From Sporosarcina psychrophila (GTDB taxonomy: Bacteria; Bacillota; Bacilli; Bacillales_A; Planococcaceae), in NCBI RefSeq assembly GCF_001590685.1, contig NZ_CP014616.1, positions 1,735,001 to 1,799,000 on the forward strand: a DNA stretch of 64,000 nucleotides, in the 5' to 3' direction. Of this stretch, positions 36,466 through 44,931 are shown one piece after another. A model generated the notes under the pieces. That model worked only from the letters and a program-made list of their open reading frames with translations, had not been told where the DNA came from and searched no databases. The translations under genes were made by a program, and so were the position numbers. How positions within the stretch are numbered: position 1 is the stretch's first letter; each line of letters opens with the position of its first letter.

Positions 36466-37659
36466 ATGAAAAAAGCTAAATCAAATAGGGGATTAAAATC
36501 ACTTTTGGAACTATTTTTAGTTTCAACACGACTTGGATTGACCTCCTTTGGTGGGCCAACAGCTCATTTGGGGTATTTTCATGAAGAATATGTACGAAGA
36601 AGAAAATGGATGGATGAAAAAAGCTATGCAGATTTAGTTGCTTTAGCTCAGTTCTTACCTGGCCCAGCTAGTAGTCAAGTAGGTATTGGTATAGGTGTTA
36701 TGCGGGCGGGCGTTTTGGGTGGAATTATATCCTTCATTGGGTTCACAATGCCTTCAGTTATTGCACTTATTTTATTTGCCTTGTTGCTCACAGGGGGTGA
36801 CGTCGGAAATGCTGGATGGATACATGGCTTGAAAATTGTAGCAGTGGCGGTAGTTGCGCATGCTATTATCGGAATGGCTAAAAATTTGACACCGGATTTA
36901 ACAAGGAAATCCATTGCTCTATTCGCACTAATAGGTACTCTTTTTTTGCAAACAGCTTTTGCTCAAGTAGGCGTCATTGTAATCGCTGCATTTTTGGGGT
37001 TCATTCTGTTCAAGCAACACAAAGAAAATGATGAAGTGAGTTCGCAATTTCCAATCGCTAAGAGTGTTTCAGTGATCTGTTTACTGCTATTTTTCGGGTT
37101 ACTCTTTTTGTTACCCGTAATCAGGGAAGTAACTGGATCCTACTGGGTAGCTATGTTCGATAGTTTTTATCGGTCAGGTGCTTTAGTTTTTGGTGGCGGT
37201 CATGTCGTCTTACCTTTACTAGAACAGGAATTTGTACCAACTGGATGGATAAGCGAAGAATCATTCTTAGCTGGTTATGGTGCTACACAAGCAGTACCAG
37301 GCCCTTTATTTACATTTGCAGCTTATTTAGGAACGGTAATGAAGGGCTGGCAAGGTGGTTTAGTAGCTACGTTTGCAGTATTCCTACCTGCATTCCTGCT
37401 TATTCTCGGTGCACTCCCTTTTTGGGATAGTTTACGAAGCAATCCTAAAATTAAAGGAGCCATCATGGGCGTAAATGCAGCAGTTATAGGGATATTAATA
37501 GCCGCTTTTTATTTTCCTATTTGGACGAGTTCCATTTTAGCGCCTATTGATTTTGCTTTAGCTGCCCTATTGTTTAGTATGCTTGCCTTTTGGAAGCTTC
37601 CACCTTGGATTATTGTAGTTACAGGAGCTATCGGTGGTTCATTACTGACACTATTATGA
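36466..37659 (+). CDS. chrA: Chromate transporter (ChrA, two-domain)
   Basis: 397 residues of the CHR superfamily, long-chain type with two homologous halves. First half: STRLGLTSFGGPTAHLGYFH, RRRKWMDEKSYADLVALAQF, LPGPASSQVGIGIGVMRAGV. Second half: DSFYRSGALVFGGGHVVLPL, SEESFLAGYGATQAVPGPLF. About ten hydrophobic helices. Exports chromate; alternative anions are possible. Shine-Dalgarno AGAGGAG. Monocistronic with a terminator. Confidence 0.94.
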   Translation: MKKAKSNRGLKSLLELFLVSTRLGLTSFGGPTAHLGYFHEEYVRRRKWMDEKSYADLVALAQFLPGPASSQVGIGIGVMRAGVLGGIISFIGFTMPSVIALILFALLLTGGDVGNAGWIHGLKIVAVAVVAHAIIGMAKNLTPDLTRKSIALFALIGTLFLQTAFAQVGVIVIAAFLGFILFKQHKENDEVSSQFPIAKSVSVICLLLFFGLLFLLPVIREVTGSYWVAMFDSFYRSGALVFGGGHVVLPLLEQEFVPTGWISEESFLAGYGATQAVPGPLFTFAAYLGTVMKGWQGGLVATFAVFLPAFLLILGALPFWDSLRSNPKIKGAIMGVNAAVIGILIAAFYFPIWTSSILAPIDFALAALLFSMLAFWKLPPWIIVVTGAIGGSLLTLL

Positions 37660-37662
37660 AAT

Positions 37663-37709
37663 AAATAACGTCACGCATGGGGTTTTTCCTCAGGTGTGAC
37701 GTTTATTTT
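37663..37709 (+). terminator. Intrinsic terminator of chrA
   Basis: AAATAACGTCAC..GGGG and CCTC..GTGTGACGTTTATTTT form the stem; T-rich 3' arm. Confidence 0.8.
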
Positions 37710-37739
37710 ATTTCTACTATTATTGTCATTTTATCATTT

Positions 37740-37885
37740 CAATCTAACTCGATAGACATTCATCACACAGATGGTGTACAATAAAACCAAGAAAACTAAA
37801 ATGGGTTTTTTAGTTTTCTTGATAGTTGAAGTTGAAAACAAGAAATTTAAATGCATTTAAAGAAGGAATCGAGCATATTAAAAAT
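37740..37885 (+). pseudogene. Decayed duplicate of the tetR promoter and 5' coding end
   Basis: Matches the region before and inside the TetR gene at 39356-39500: TAGACATTCATC.CACAGA.G.TGTA (promoter) and TTGAAAACAAGAA..TAAATGCATTTA (start of coding). The reading frame is destroyed by a stop (TTTAA) after ten codons. It carries a hairpin, AAGAAAACTAAAA with TTTTTTAGTTTTCTT, that the intact copy lacks. This suggests the cassette or its promoter was duplicated once. Confidence 0.65.
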
Positions 37886-37950
37886 TAGGGAAGAAGATTT
37901 ATCTCCTACATTTGCATCAGTTATGAATTTAGAGTGTGAAAAAGGTTGGT

Positions 37951-38105
37951 ATATATGTTGAACACATGAATACCTAAATAAACTGAATGAAGGCGCCACC
38001 TCGAGTTCAATGGAATTTTTATTTCGACGAAAGCTATATTGCTAAGATAATGAATGTGAGCATTAGAAGAGATCGAATCGTTAATAATGCTGTGACAGGC
38101 AATAC
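37951..38105. repeat. Partial member of the TTGAAC...GCGAAGGCGCC repeat family
   Basis: Starts ATATGTTGAACACATGAATA then CCTAAATAAAC and GAAGGCGCC, like the starts at about 42188 and 46010. The left end is the inverse of the sequence at 38776-38803 (GTATTCATTTGTTCAACATA), so the two may be terminal inverted repeats of one element. Confidence 0.5.
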
Positions 38106-38184
38106 AGAATACTATATACGTTGAATTAAAGAATCCCATTGAATCTACTATGGCGCTCAATAAGGAGAGAGTTGTAATTCGGGG

Positions 38185-38380
38185 GGCACTGAAAAAGTAC
38201 GATATCCTTCAATCCCGTTGATTTCCGTTCCGAGCGGACGCTTTCCGCGGGCACGGCTTCAGCCTCCTCGTCACTGCGTTCCTGCGGGGTCTTCAGCTCG
38301 CGCTGTTCCCGCTGGAGTCGCCGCTCTTCACTACAATCAACTAGTTCTTACTATATAAAAGAACTTTTTCAGTTTCCTCT
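38185..38380. mobile_element. MITE-like GC-rich interspersed element with target-site duplication
   Basis: Bounded by the 10-bp direct repeat TAATTCGGGG (38175-38184 and 38381-38390). Left end GGCACTGAAAAAGT and right end ACTTTTTCAGTTTCC are imperfect terminal inverted repeats; subterminal GTTGAT and ATCAAC also pair. The core, TTTCCGTTCCGAGCGGACGC onward, is the GC-rich repeat seen between genes of many Bacillaceae and Planococcaceae (from memory). The core runs CTTTCCGCGGGCACGGCTTC, TGCGGGGTCTTCAGCTCGCG, CTGTTCCCGCTGGAGTCGCC. No transposase inside. Direct repeat copy 2 at about 41549 shows the uninterrupted target. Confidence 0.8.
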
Positions 38381-38589
38381 TAATTCGGGGTGTGGATAGT
38401 AGAACGCTTGGCGCTTTGGGGATGCCTTTGCCACGCCTGCGCTAGGTTGTTCATTATCGAGAGAAATGTGATTTTGAGATGTATATGCCGAGATTGTAAG
38501 GTGATTATTTTTGCTACTAATTCTATTCAAGAAAGACACACTTCAGGTTGCAGATTTCATCGCAGATAATGAAATGCTCTTTCTCACAT

Positions 38590-38692
38590 AGACCATCCAG
38601 CGAAGGCGCGACTTCGTGGTAGCCGGAGCGATAAGACTGAAAGCGGTCTTCTTTCTGGCTTATCGCGGGAGGCATCCACAAAGCGTCCAAGC
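38590..38692. repeat. Structured repeat, copy 1
   Basis: Nested stems: GGCGC (38605-38609) with GCGTC (38683-38687), GCC (38622-38624) with GGC (38671-38673), GCGATAAG (38628-38635) with CTTATCGC (38659-38666). Internal loop GGA/GGGA. The apical part contains GAAAG/CTTTC. See copies 2 and 3 for compensatory changes. Confidence 0.75.
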
Positions 38693-38876
38693 GGTATTGG
38701 GGGAATTCTAATTAGTTCTAAGTATTGGGACTTTTTCAGTGGCCTTCCAAATGCCCATGTAAAGCGTATACGCCGTATTCATTTGTTCAACATATATAGA
38801 TGTTAAAGTGTTAGACGGCCATTATTAGTTGTATATTCTTATATAAATCTAGTCTTTAAATATGAAAGGAAAAATG

Positions 38877-39326
38877 ATGACAGTAATTATAAATGAAGTT
38901 ACAAAAGACAATATAAACGATATTCTAAAACTGCGTATTAATGAAGAACAACAGTCTTTTATTGAAACGCCGCAACAATGTTTAGATGAGGCAAAGGTAT
39001 GCAGCAACTTTCAACCAGTAGGGCTTTATTGGGAAAAGAATTTAGTTGGTTTTGCTATGTATGGATTTTTTCCTGATGAAGGAATAAATGGACGAGTGTG
39101 GCTGGATCGGTTTTTAATCGATTCTAAATATCAAGGTCTTGGATTAGGAAGCATTATGTTAAGCGCATTAATTCAACGGTTAGAACAAGAATATAGTTGC
39201 AATGAAATCTATTTAAGCATCATTGCCGATAATCAAGGAGCACTTCACTTGTATCAGAAATTTGGCTTTAAGTTCAATGGTGAAGTGGATAGTAATAATG
39301 AAAAGCTAATGGTGAAAAGTTTATAA
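38877..39326 (+). CDS. GNAT-family N-acetyltransferase (diamine/BltD-like)
   Basis: 150 residues. GNAT fold with acetyl-CoA-binding motif A: RVWLDRFLIDSKYQGLGLGS (Q-x-x-G-x-G), followed by NEIYLSIIADNQGALHLYQK (motif B). The opening resembles spermidine/spermine acetyltransferases of the BltD group. The ATG at 38877 is preferred (AAAGGA 6 bases before). BltD-type genes are often next to a multidrug efflux gene, and here a TetR regulator and a MATE pump follow. Confidence 0.85.
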   Translation: MTVIINEVTKDNINDILKLRINEEQQSFIETPQQCLDEAKVCSNFQPVGLYWEKNLVGFAMYGFFPDEGINGRVWLDRFLIDSKYQGLGLGSIMLSALIQRLEQEYSCNEIYLSIIADNQGALHLYQKFGFKFNGEVDSNNEKLMVKSL

Positions 39327-39368
39327 TGTTTTTTGGTTTATCGTTTAGAACTTGACCTACTTAACTCT

Positions 39369-39399
39369 GTAGACATTCATCTCACAGAGGTTGTATAAT
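39369..39399 (+). promoter_or_regulatory. Promoter of the TetR/MATE unit
   Basis: TAGACA, 18 bases, then TATAAT, about 50 bases before the TTG start of the TetR gene. The same sequence with TACAAT is found in the decayed copy at about 37752. Confidence 0.65.
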
Positions 39400-39449
39400 G
39401 AAACTGGTAAAACTACAAACGGATTATTAGTTTCTGGGGAGGTCGAAAA

Positions 39450-40004
39450 TTGAAAACAAGAATCAGAAATGCATTTATTGAAGAAACGCGAAATAATGGC
39501 ATTAAGTTCACGATGGATGATTTGGCAAAGCGTCTTGGAATTAGCAAGCGGACGTTATATGAAAATTTTTCATCTAAGGTAGATATCCTTGACTCAATTA
39601 TAGATATGACGCTCGTTGAGTTCGATGAACAAACACGGCGTATAATTGACAATCCAGAACTTACGCTGTTAGAAAAAATCCGTAAGGCGATTGTCGTCAT
39701 GCCAAAATACAATGAGTTTTACGATCTCCGGATTCTGAACCAATTAAAACGGACTTACCCTGTACAGTGGGAACGGGTGAACCGTGAGTTGCATCAGTGG
39801 GATGATTTAAAGGGTCTTCTTGAAGAAGGGATCCGAACAGGTATTATTGTGGATCGAAATATCGATCTGCTGATGAAATTGATTATTGAAGCTTCGAATG
39901 CAACGCTCGACCGACAATTTTTTTTAGAACATAGTATTTCTGTTACGGAAGCGTACGGGGCGATTGTGGATGTGTTATTGACAGGTATGGTGAAGGAAAA
40001 ATAA
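39450..40004 (+). CDS. TetR-family transcriptional regulator
   Basis: 184 residues, TTG start after GGGGAGG. N-terminal helix-turn-helix: TMDDLAKRLGISKRTLYENF followed by SSKVDILDSII. The C-terminal ligand domain (about 60-184) is unclassified. It lies 115 bases before the MATE pump gene and probably represses it and itself, with derepression by a pump substrate. Confidence 0.92.
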   Translation: MKTRIRNAFIEETRNNGIKFTMDDLAKRLGISKRTLYENFSSKVDILDSIIDMTLVEFDEQTRRIIDNPELTLLEKIRKAIVVMPKYNEFYDLRILNQLKRTYPVQWERVNRELHQWDDLKGLLEEGIRTGIIVDRNIDLLMKLIIEASNATLDRQFFLEHSISVTEAYGAIVDVLLTGMVKEK

Positions 40005-40119
40005 GGTGAGCTTACTGGCATTTTAACTGCCAGTCTATTTTTTTGACTGACGAAACTATAAAAACTAAAATCGTTTCCGTGTTTTATGGAACGACAAAAG
40101 ATAAGGAATTGAATTGGTA

Positions 40120-41448
40120 ATGAAAAAGGAACAAGTAGTAAATCGCTTAGATACGGAATCTGTTGGGAAATCTTTTTTAAGGTATTTAATCCCGTCGATG
40201 ATTGGGATGCTACTGATGGCTGTCAATATTGTGATCGACGGAATTATGGTAGGCAATCGCTTAGGTCCAGTCGCCCTTGCCGGGGTAGGGATTGCAGCGC
40301 CAGTTTATACGGTTTTTGTCGCGATGTCACTGTGGATTGGAATTGGTGCAGCGACCCGTTATTCCGCAATGATGGGAGCTAAACGACCTGATAAGGCGCG
40401 TGTTATTTTTTCACATGCCATTGTCTCTATATTTATTTTAACGCTGATTGTCGGGCTTACTGCCTTTGTTTTTAGGACGGAACTTGCGTATTTATTGGGC
40501 GCGAATGCCGACACATTTCAGTACACTGCAGGTTATATGAAGGTCATGTTGCTATTTGGATTCATCTTCACTGTTGAAAATGCATTCAGTATTTTGGTGC
40601 GAAATGACGGTGGACCGAACTTATCAATGATTGCACTTGTTGCTACGGCAGTCGTCAATATCGGATTGAATTATGTGTTTTTATTCATACTTGATTATGG
40701 TGTAGAGGGTGCTGCAGCGGCAACGGTCATTGGTGCATTTGTGGGGCTTGTCATATTGAGCACGCATTTTTTCAGAAAGAAAAGTAATTTGCGTTTTGTT
40801 CGCTTTAAGTTCAATCGAAAGCTTTTTCTATTAATATTAGTGATTGGATTTCCGAGTTTTCTTGCGGAAGTTGGATTTTCGGTCTTTACAATCTCGCATA
40901 ATATTACGTTTGAATACCTCGCTGGAACCGCAGGCGTGTCTGCATTTACGATATTGAATTATGTTCACAGTGTTATGTTGCTGTTATTTTTAGGTATGGG
41001 TGCGGCGATTCAACCGCTGATTAGCTATTACCGTGGGGCAGGTAGCGAAATCAAGATGAAAAAGACTGTTCGTATGGCTATTGGGACAGCACTCGGGGCC
41101 GGCATCTTCTTTCTGCTTGTCGGCCAATTTGCAGCCGCTCCAATTGCAAGTTTGTTCGGCGATTTTCCAGAAGAAGTAATGAAAATTGCGGTTCCGGGTA
41201 TTAAACTGTTCTTTATCGCCTATCTTTTTATGGGCACAAACTTTGTCATGATGACGTATTATCAATCCATCGGACAGATCCGAATGGCAACGTGGATTAC
41301 TGCAGCAAGGGAAATTGTTGTTTTGCTAATCTTGCTCGCCATCATGCCACGACTATTTGGATTAACAGGTGTCTGGCTCGCTATACCAATATCGGAATTC
41401 ATCGTTCTGATGACAATTTATTATTACCACAAAAAATGGAACAATTGA
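40120..41448 (+). CDS. MATE-family multidrug efflux transporter
   Basis: 442 residues and twelve predicted helices in two six-helix halves, MepA/NorM type. First half: FLRYLIPSMIGMLLMAVNIV, GNRLGPVALAGVGIAAPVY. Second half: GFPSFLAEVGFSVFTISHNI, GMGAAIQPLISYYRGAG. Na+ or H+ driven drug export is expected. The ATG at 40120 is used; an in-frame TTG two codons earlier is less likely. It belongs to a GNAT-TetR-MATE resistance-like cassette bracketed by long direct repeats. Confidence 0.93.
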   Translation: MKKEQVVNRLDTESVGKSFLRYLIPSMIGMLLMAVNIVIDGIMVGNRLGPVALAGVGIAAPVYTVFVAMSLWIGIGAATRYSAMMGAKRPDKARVIFSHAIVSIFILTLIVGLTAFVFRTELAYLLGANADTFQYTAGYMKVMLLFGFIFTVENAFSILVRNDGGPNLSMIALVATAVVNIGLNYVFLFILDYGVEGAAAATVIGAFVGLVILSTHFFRKKSNLRFVRFKFNRKLFLLILVIGFPSFLAEVGFSVFTISHNITFEYLAGTAGVSAFTILNYVHSVMLLLFLGMGAAIQPLISYYRGAGSEIKMKKTVRMAIGTALGAGIFFLLVGQFAAAPIASLFGDFPEEVMKIAVPGIKLFFIAYLFMGTNFVMMTYYQSIGQIRMATWITAAREIVVLLILLAIMPRLFGLTGVWLAIPISEFIVLMTIYYYHKKWNN

Positions 41449-41479
41449 GATGTGACTTTATAAGGAATGTTGTAAGAGA

Positions 41480-41999
41480 AATAACCTATATATGTTGAAT
41501 TAAAGAATCCTATTGAATCTGCCGTGGCGCTCAATAATAAGAGAGGTGTAATTCGGGGTGTGGATTGTAGAACGCTTAGCGCTTCGGCGACCCCTTTGCC
41601 GCGCCTGCGCTAGGATATTCATTATCGAGAGAAATATGATTTTGAGATGTATATGCCAAGATTATAATGTGTTTATTTTTTGCTACTAATTCTATTCAAG
41701 AAAGACACATTCCAGATTGCAGTTTTCATCACAGCTAATGAAATGCTCTTTCTCACATAGACCATCCAGCGCAGGCGCATCTTCGTGGTAGCCGAAGCGA
41801 TAAGACTAAGGAGGGATGCAGTTCAATCCCTCCCAAGTGGTTTCCTTTCTGGCTTATCGCGGGAGGCATCCACAAAGCGTCGAAGCGGTATTAGTGGTAA
41901 TACTAATTCATTCCAATTACTAGGGATTTTTCAGTGGCCTCCTAAAATCCCTTGTAAAGCGCATACGCCGTATTCATTTGTTTAACATATCTAGAAGGT
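41480..41999 (+). repeat. Long direct repeat, copy 2 (uninterrupted)
   Basis: See copy 1 at 38107. At 41549 it reads GTAATTCGGGGTGTGGAT without the 196-bp element, so it preserves the empty target site. It carries a 28-base apical extension in its structured repeat that copy 1 lacks. Confidence 0.85.
41760..41886. repeat. Structured repeat, copy 2
   Basis: Stems GGCGC (41774-41778)/GCGTC (41877-41881), GCC (41791-41793)/GGC (41865-41867), GCGATAAG (41797-41804)/CTTATCGC (41853-41860), plus an extra perfect apical hairpin GGAGGGAT (41810-41817)/ATCCCTCC (41826-41833). Internal loop GAA/GGGA. Confidence 0.75.
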
Positions 42000-42016
42000 A
42001 TTGGGGGATAAATATG

Positions 42017-42060
42017 AAAAAAGTAGTGCAGACTAAGTGATTGGTCTGTACTACTTTTTT
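42017..42060. terminator. Intrinsic terminator
   Basis: AAAAAAGTAGTGCAGAC (42017-42033) pairs with GTCTGTACTACTTTTTT (42044-42060), one mismatch. It separates the repeat region from the nag operon. Confidence 0.85.
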
Positions 42061-42136
42061 GTTGTAAGAAGAACAATTTCTTTAGGGATATTTTTTCTAG
42101 TGAGTACATATAATTTATTTTATTAGATTATAAACT

Positions 42137-42154
42137 GGTATAGACAACTATACC
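42137..42154 (+). promoter_or_regulatory. Probable NagR operator before nagA
   Basis: GGTATAG, ACAA, CTATACC: a perfect 7+7 inverted repeat about 145 bases before the nagA start. GntR/HutC-type sites (dre) have this form, and a NagR-type regulator is encoded third in the operon. Confidence 0.65.
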
Positions 42155-42187
42155 GATTGAGTGTATAGTGAAAATTAAGAATACTAG

Positions 42188-42238
42188 ACATGTTGAACAA
42201 ATAATACCTATATAAACCAGCGAAGGCGCTGTAAGCGG
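42188..42238. repeat. Partial member of the TTGAAC...GCGAAGGCGC repeat family
   Basis: ATGTTGAACAAATAATACCT, ATATAAACCAGCGAAGGCGC: matches the 5' parts at 37951 and 46010, then stops being similar. It lies in the nagA leader. Confidence 0.5.
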
Positions 42239-42298
42239 CGGATTTGAATGGAATTTATTTCTATTTTTACAGGATATTCAAAAGGGATGAGGAATTTG

Positions 42299-43465
42299 AT
42301 GAAGACATTGTTGATTTCAAATATTACAATTGCCAATGCAACAAAGGATGGTATATCGGGAGACATTTATATAGAAAATGGCGAAATTATAGAAATCGCT
42401 ACTTCTATAAATAAAGTTGCAGATATACGAATCGATGCGGCGGGTAAGGATTGGATTGTTGTGCCTGGTTTTATTGACATTCACATTCACGGTTCTTCAG
42501 GTTTTGATGTAATGGATGCGACGCCGGAAGCATTAAATGGTTTGGCGAGCGCGCTTCCCCGTGAAGGGACGACGAGTTTTTTAGCAACAACAATGACGCA
42601 GTCGGATGAAGCGATAGCAGGGGCGTTACGCAATGCGGGTTTATTCAATGCGGATGAAAGGCAAGCTGAAATGTTGGGGGTTCATTTGGAAGGGCCTTTT
42701 ATTTCAGCTATACGAGCGGGTGCACAACCGGTTGAGCATATTACAACACCGTCTTTTGCCCTTTTTGAACAATGGCAAGAGCTGAGTGGTAACCGCATTA
42801 AAATTGTAACTGTTGCTCCTGAGGTGGAAAACGGTCTTGCTTTCATTGAAAAGGTAACGACGAGTGGTGTGATTGCATCTATTGGACATACGGATGCAAC
42901 ATCGGATATCGTTCGTAATGCGGTTGAGGAGGGTGCTACTCATGTGACTCATTTATATAACCAAATGAGCCCGTTTCATCATAGGGAACCAGGGGTTGTT
43001 GGAGCTGCTTTTTTAGAGGATTCACTTCTCGTTGAAATTATCGTCGATTGCATTCATAGTCATCCGAAATCGGTTGAACTCGCTTATCGTCAAAAGACTT
43101 CCAATCGAATTATTCTTATTACGGATGCAATGCGTGCGAAAGGGCTTCCACCTGGCATTTATGATTTAGGAGGCCAAGATGTAGAAGTATCACACAAAGA
43201 TGCGCGGCTTCGCGATGGAACGCTTGCAGGAAGCATATTAACGATGGAACAAGCGGCGCAGAATATGAAGGCTATTACAAATTGTTCATTAGCTGAATTA
43301 GTTGCAATGACCTCAACAAATGCTGCCGAACAACTTGGCCTATCCAATAAAGGCAGGATTGAGCCTGGAAAAGATGCGGATCTTACCATCATCGATGGGG
43401 AGTGGAATGTCCAGATGACTATTTGTAGGGGGGAAATTGCTTATACTAAGGAGGTAATGGGATGA
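42299..43465 (+). CDS. nagA: N-acetylglucosamine-6-phosphate deacetylase
   Basis: 388 residues, amidohydrolase fold. Removes acetate from GlcNAc-6-P to give GlcN-6-P. Metal motif GFIDIHIHGSSGFDVMD, HLEGPF, IGHTDATSD (His), THLYNQMSPFHHREPGVVGA, ITDAMRAKGLPPG (catalytic Asp). The ATG at 42299 (MKTLLIS) is chosen over the frame start at 42248; TGAGGAA precedes it. It overlaps nagB by 4 bases. Confidence 0.94.
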   Translation: MKTLLISNITIANATKDGISGDIYIENGEIIEIATSINKVADIRIDAAGKDWIVVPGFIDIHIHGSSGFDVMDATPEALNGLASALPREGTTSFLATTMTQSDEAIAGALRNAGLFNADERQAEMLGVHLEGPFISAIRAGAQPVEHITTPSFALFEQWQELSGNRIKIVTVAPEVENGLAFIEKVTTSGVIASIGHTDATSDIVRNAVEEGATHVTHLYNQMSPFHHREPGVVGAAFLEDSLLVEIIVDCIHSHPKSVELAYRQKTSNRIILITDAMRAKGLPPGIYDLGGQDVEVSHKDARLRDGTLAGSILTMEQAAQNMKAITNCSLAELVAMTSTNAAEQLGLSNKGRIEPGKDADLTIIDGEWNVQMTICRGEIAYTKEVMG

Positions 43466-44190
43466 AGGTAGTCATATGTGCTAATTATGATGAAGTAAGC
43501 GTAAAGGCCGCACAATTGGTAGAAGCACAAATTCTTGGAAATGATCACTCGGTGCTTGGACTTGCAACAGGATCAACGCCACTAGGGCTTTATGAACGAT
43601 TAGTTGAAGGTGTTAAATTACGTGGGATATCGTATAAAAATGTGTGCACGATTAATCTAGATGAATACCTAGGTCTAGATAAAGGGCATCCGGAAAGTTA
43701 CCGCACATTTATGACTGAAAACTTATTTGATAAGATTGACATTGTAATTGGAAATACGTATATTCCGGATGGGACATCTGATTCAGCAGAAGAATGTCTG
43801 CGTTATGAACAAGTAATTGATAGCGTAGGGCCGATTGATCTGCAGGTATTGGGGATAGGAAGAAATGGGCATATCGGCTTTAACGAACCGGGAACGGATT
43901 CAAACAGTCTGACACATGTCGTTGAACTTGTTGCATCTACCCGAGAAAGTAACGCACGCTTCTTTACTTCCATTGATGAAGTTCCAACACATGCGATTAC
44001 AACGGGTATCAAATCGATATTAAAAAGTAAGGAAATTATTTTACTGGCATCCGGAAAAGATAAAGCAGAAGCTGTGAGAACATTATTAAATAAAGATGTG
44101 ACTGAAAGTTTTCCAGCATCAATTTTATGGAATCACGATAATGTTACACTTATTGTTGATAGGGATGCATATGAACTGGTTAAATCATAA
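43462..44190 (+). CDS. nagB: Glucosamine-6-phosphate deaminase
   Basis: 242 residues, typical of the short Bacillus NagB. Converts GlcN-6-P to fructose-6-P and ammonia. Motifs: LGLATGSTPLGLYERL, CTINLDEYLGL (catalytic Asp), LQVLGIGRNGHIGFNEPGTD (catalytic His). The usual ...GxDGHIAFNEPG reads RNGHIGFNEPG here. ATGA overlap with nagA gives translational coupling. Confidence 0.95.
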   Translation: MKVVICANYDEVSVKAAQLVEAQILGNDHSVLGLATGSTPLGLYERLVEGVKLRGISYKNVCTINLDEYLGLDKGHPESYRTFMTENLFDKIDIVIGNTYIPDGTSDSAEECLRYEQVIDSVGPIDLQVLGIGRNGHIGFNEPGTDSNSLTHVVELVASTRESNARFFTSIDEVPTHAITTGIKSILKSKEIILLASGKDKAEAVRTLLNKDVTESFPASILWNHDNVTLIVDRDAYELVKS

Positions 44191-44204
44191 GGGAAGTGAG
44201 TATT

Positions 44205-44927
44205 ATGTTAGATAAACAGTCACCGATACCCATGTACGTCCAGATCGAGGACTATTTGAAAAATCAAATTCTGCAAGGGGATTTTGTAATTGGAGAGGCA
44301 ATCCCTTCCGAACGTGAACTGACGGATACGTTTGACGTAAGTCGCATGACTGTCCGCCAATCCATAACGAATCTAGTAAATGAGGGGCTCCTTTATCGTG
44401 AAAAGGGGCGCGGAACATATGTGGCGACACCCAAGATTGAACAGCCTCTTAGTGGTCTTACAAGCTTTACGGAAGATATGCTGTCACGTGGGATGAAACC
44501 TAGTAACAAACTTATTAGTTTTGAGAAAATGATACCTGAAATAGATATTATGCATGAGTTACAGTTGGCTAAAGATGAAGAAGTATTCGTCGTTAAGCGA
44601 ATTAGGTATGCGGACGACAAACCGATGGCGATCGAAAGGTCATATCTTCCTGTTAAGCTCGTCCCAAATCTTGAATTGAATGACATAGAAGGATCACTGT
44701 ATTCGTTTATAGAGAAGGATAAACGGCTAATAATTAGCCATGCCTCGCAACGCATGGAAGCTGTGTTAGTGAAAAAGGAAGATGCAGAGTTCCTTCAAAT
44801 TTTTATGCCTTCAGCAGTTTTGTTGATAGAACGAATCAGTTATTTAACGAACGATGTTCCGATTGAAATTGTTCGAAGTACATATCGGGCAGATCGTTAT
44901 AAATTTATCAGCGAGATTCGGAGATGA
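44205..44927 (+). CDS. nagR: GntR/HutC-family regulator of the nag operon (NagR/YvoA-like)
   Basis: 240 residues. Winged helix (IPMYVQIEDYLKNQILQGDF, IPSERELTDTFDVSRMTVRQ) and a UTRA effector domain (about 85-235; LTSFTEDMLSRGMKPSNKLI, IRYADDKPMAIERSYLP). In Bacillus the homologue represses nag genes and is released by GlcN-6-P or GlcNAc-6-P. The ATG at 44205 follows a GGGAAGTGAG site. Likely binds the 42137-42154 inverted repeat. Confidence 0.93.
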   Translation: MLDKQSPIPMYVQIEDYLKNQILQGDFVIGEAIPSERELTDTFDVSRMTVRQSITNLVNEGLLYREKGRGTYVATPKIEQPLSGLTSFTEDMLSRGMKPSNKLISFEKMIPEIDIMHELQLAKDEEVFVVKRIRYADDKPMAIERSYLPVKLVPNLELNDIEGSLYSFIEKDKRLIISHASQRMEAVLVKKEDAEFLQIFMPSAVLLIERISYLTNDVPIEIVRSTYRADRYKFISEIRR

Positions 44928-44931
44928 TTGA

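Larger units (their letters stand above)
38107..38812 (+). repeat. Long direct repeat, copy 1 (interrupted by a MITE-like element)
   Basis: Similar over about 500 bases to 41480-41999: GTTGAATTAAAGAATCC, GGCGCTCAATAA, AATTCGGGGTGTGGAT, CATTATCGAGAGAAAT, CTACTAATTCTATTCAAGAA, GAAATGCTCTTTCTCACATA, GGCTTATCGCGGGAGGCATC, GCCGTATTCATTTGTT. The first 70 bases read as a YolD-like C terminus (VELKNPIESTMALNKERVVI). A 196-bp element is inserted at 38185-38380. With copy 2 it brackets the GNAT-TetR-MATE genes. Confidence 0.85.
41449..42298. other. 850-bp stretch of repeats before the nag operon
   Basis: No gene. It contains direct repeat copy 2 (41480-41999) with a structured repeat inside, a terminator (42017-42060), the NagR-type operator (42137-42154) and a partial repeat-family start (42188-42235). 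Confidence 0.6.
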
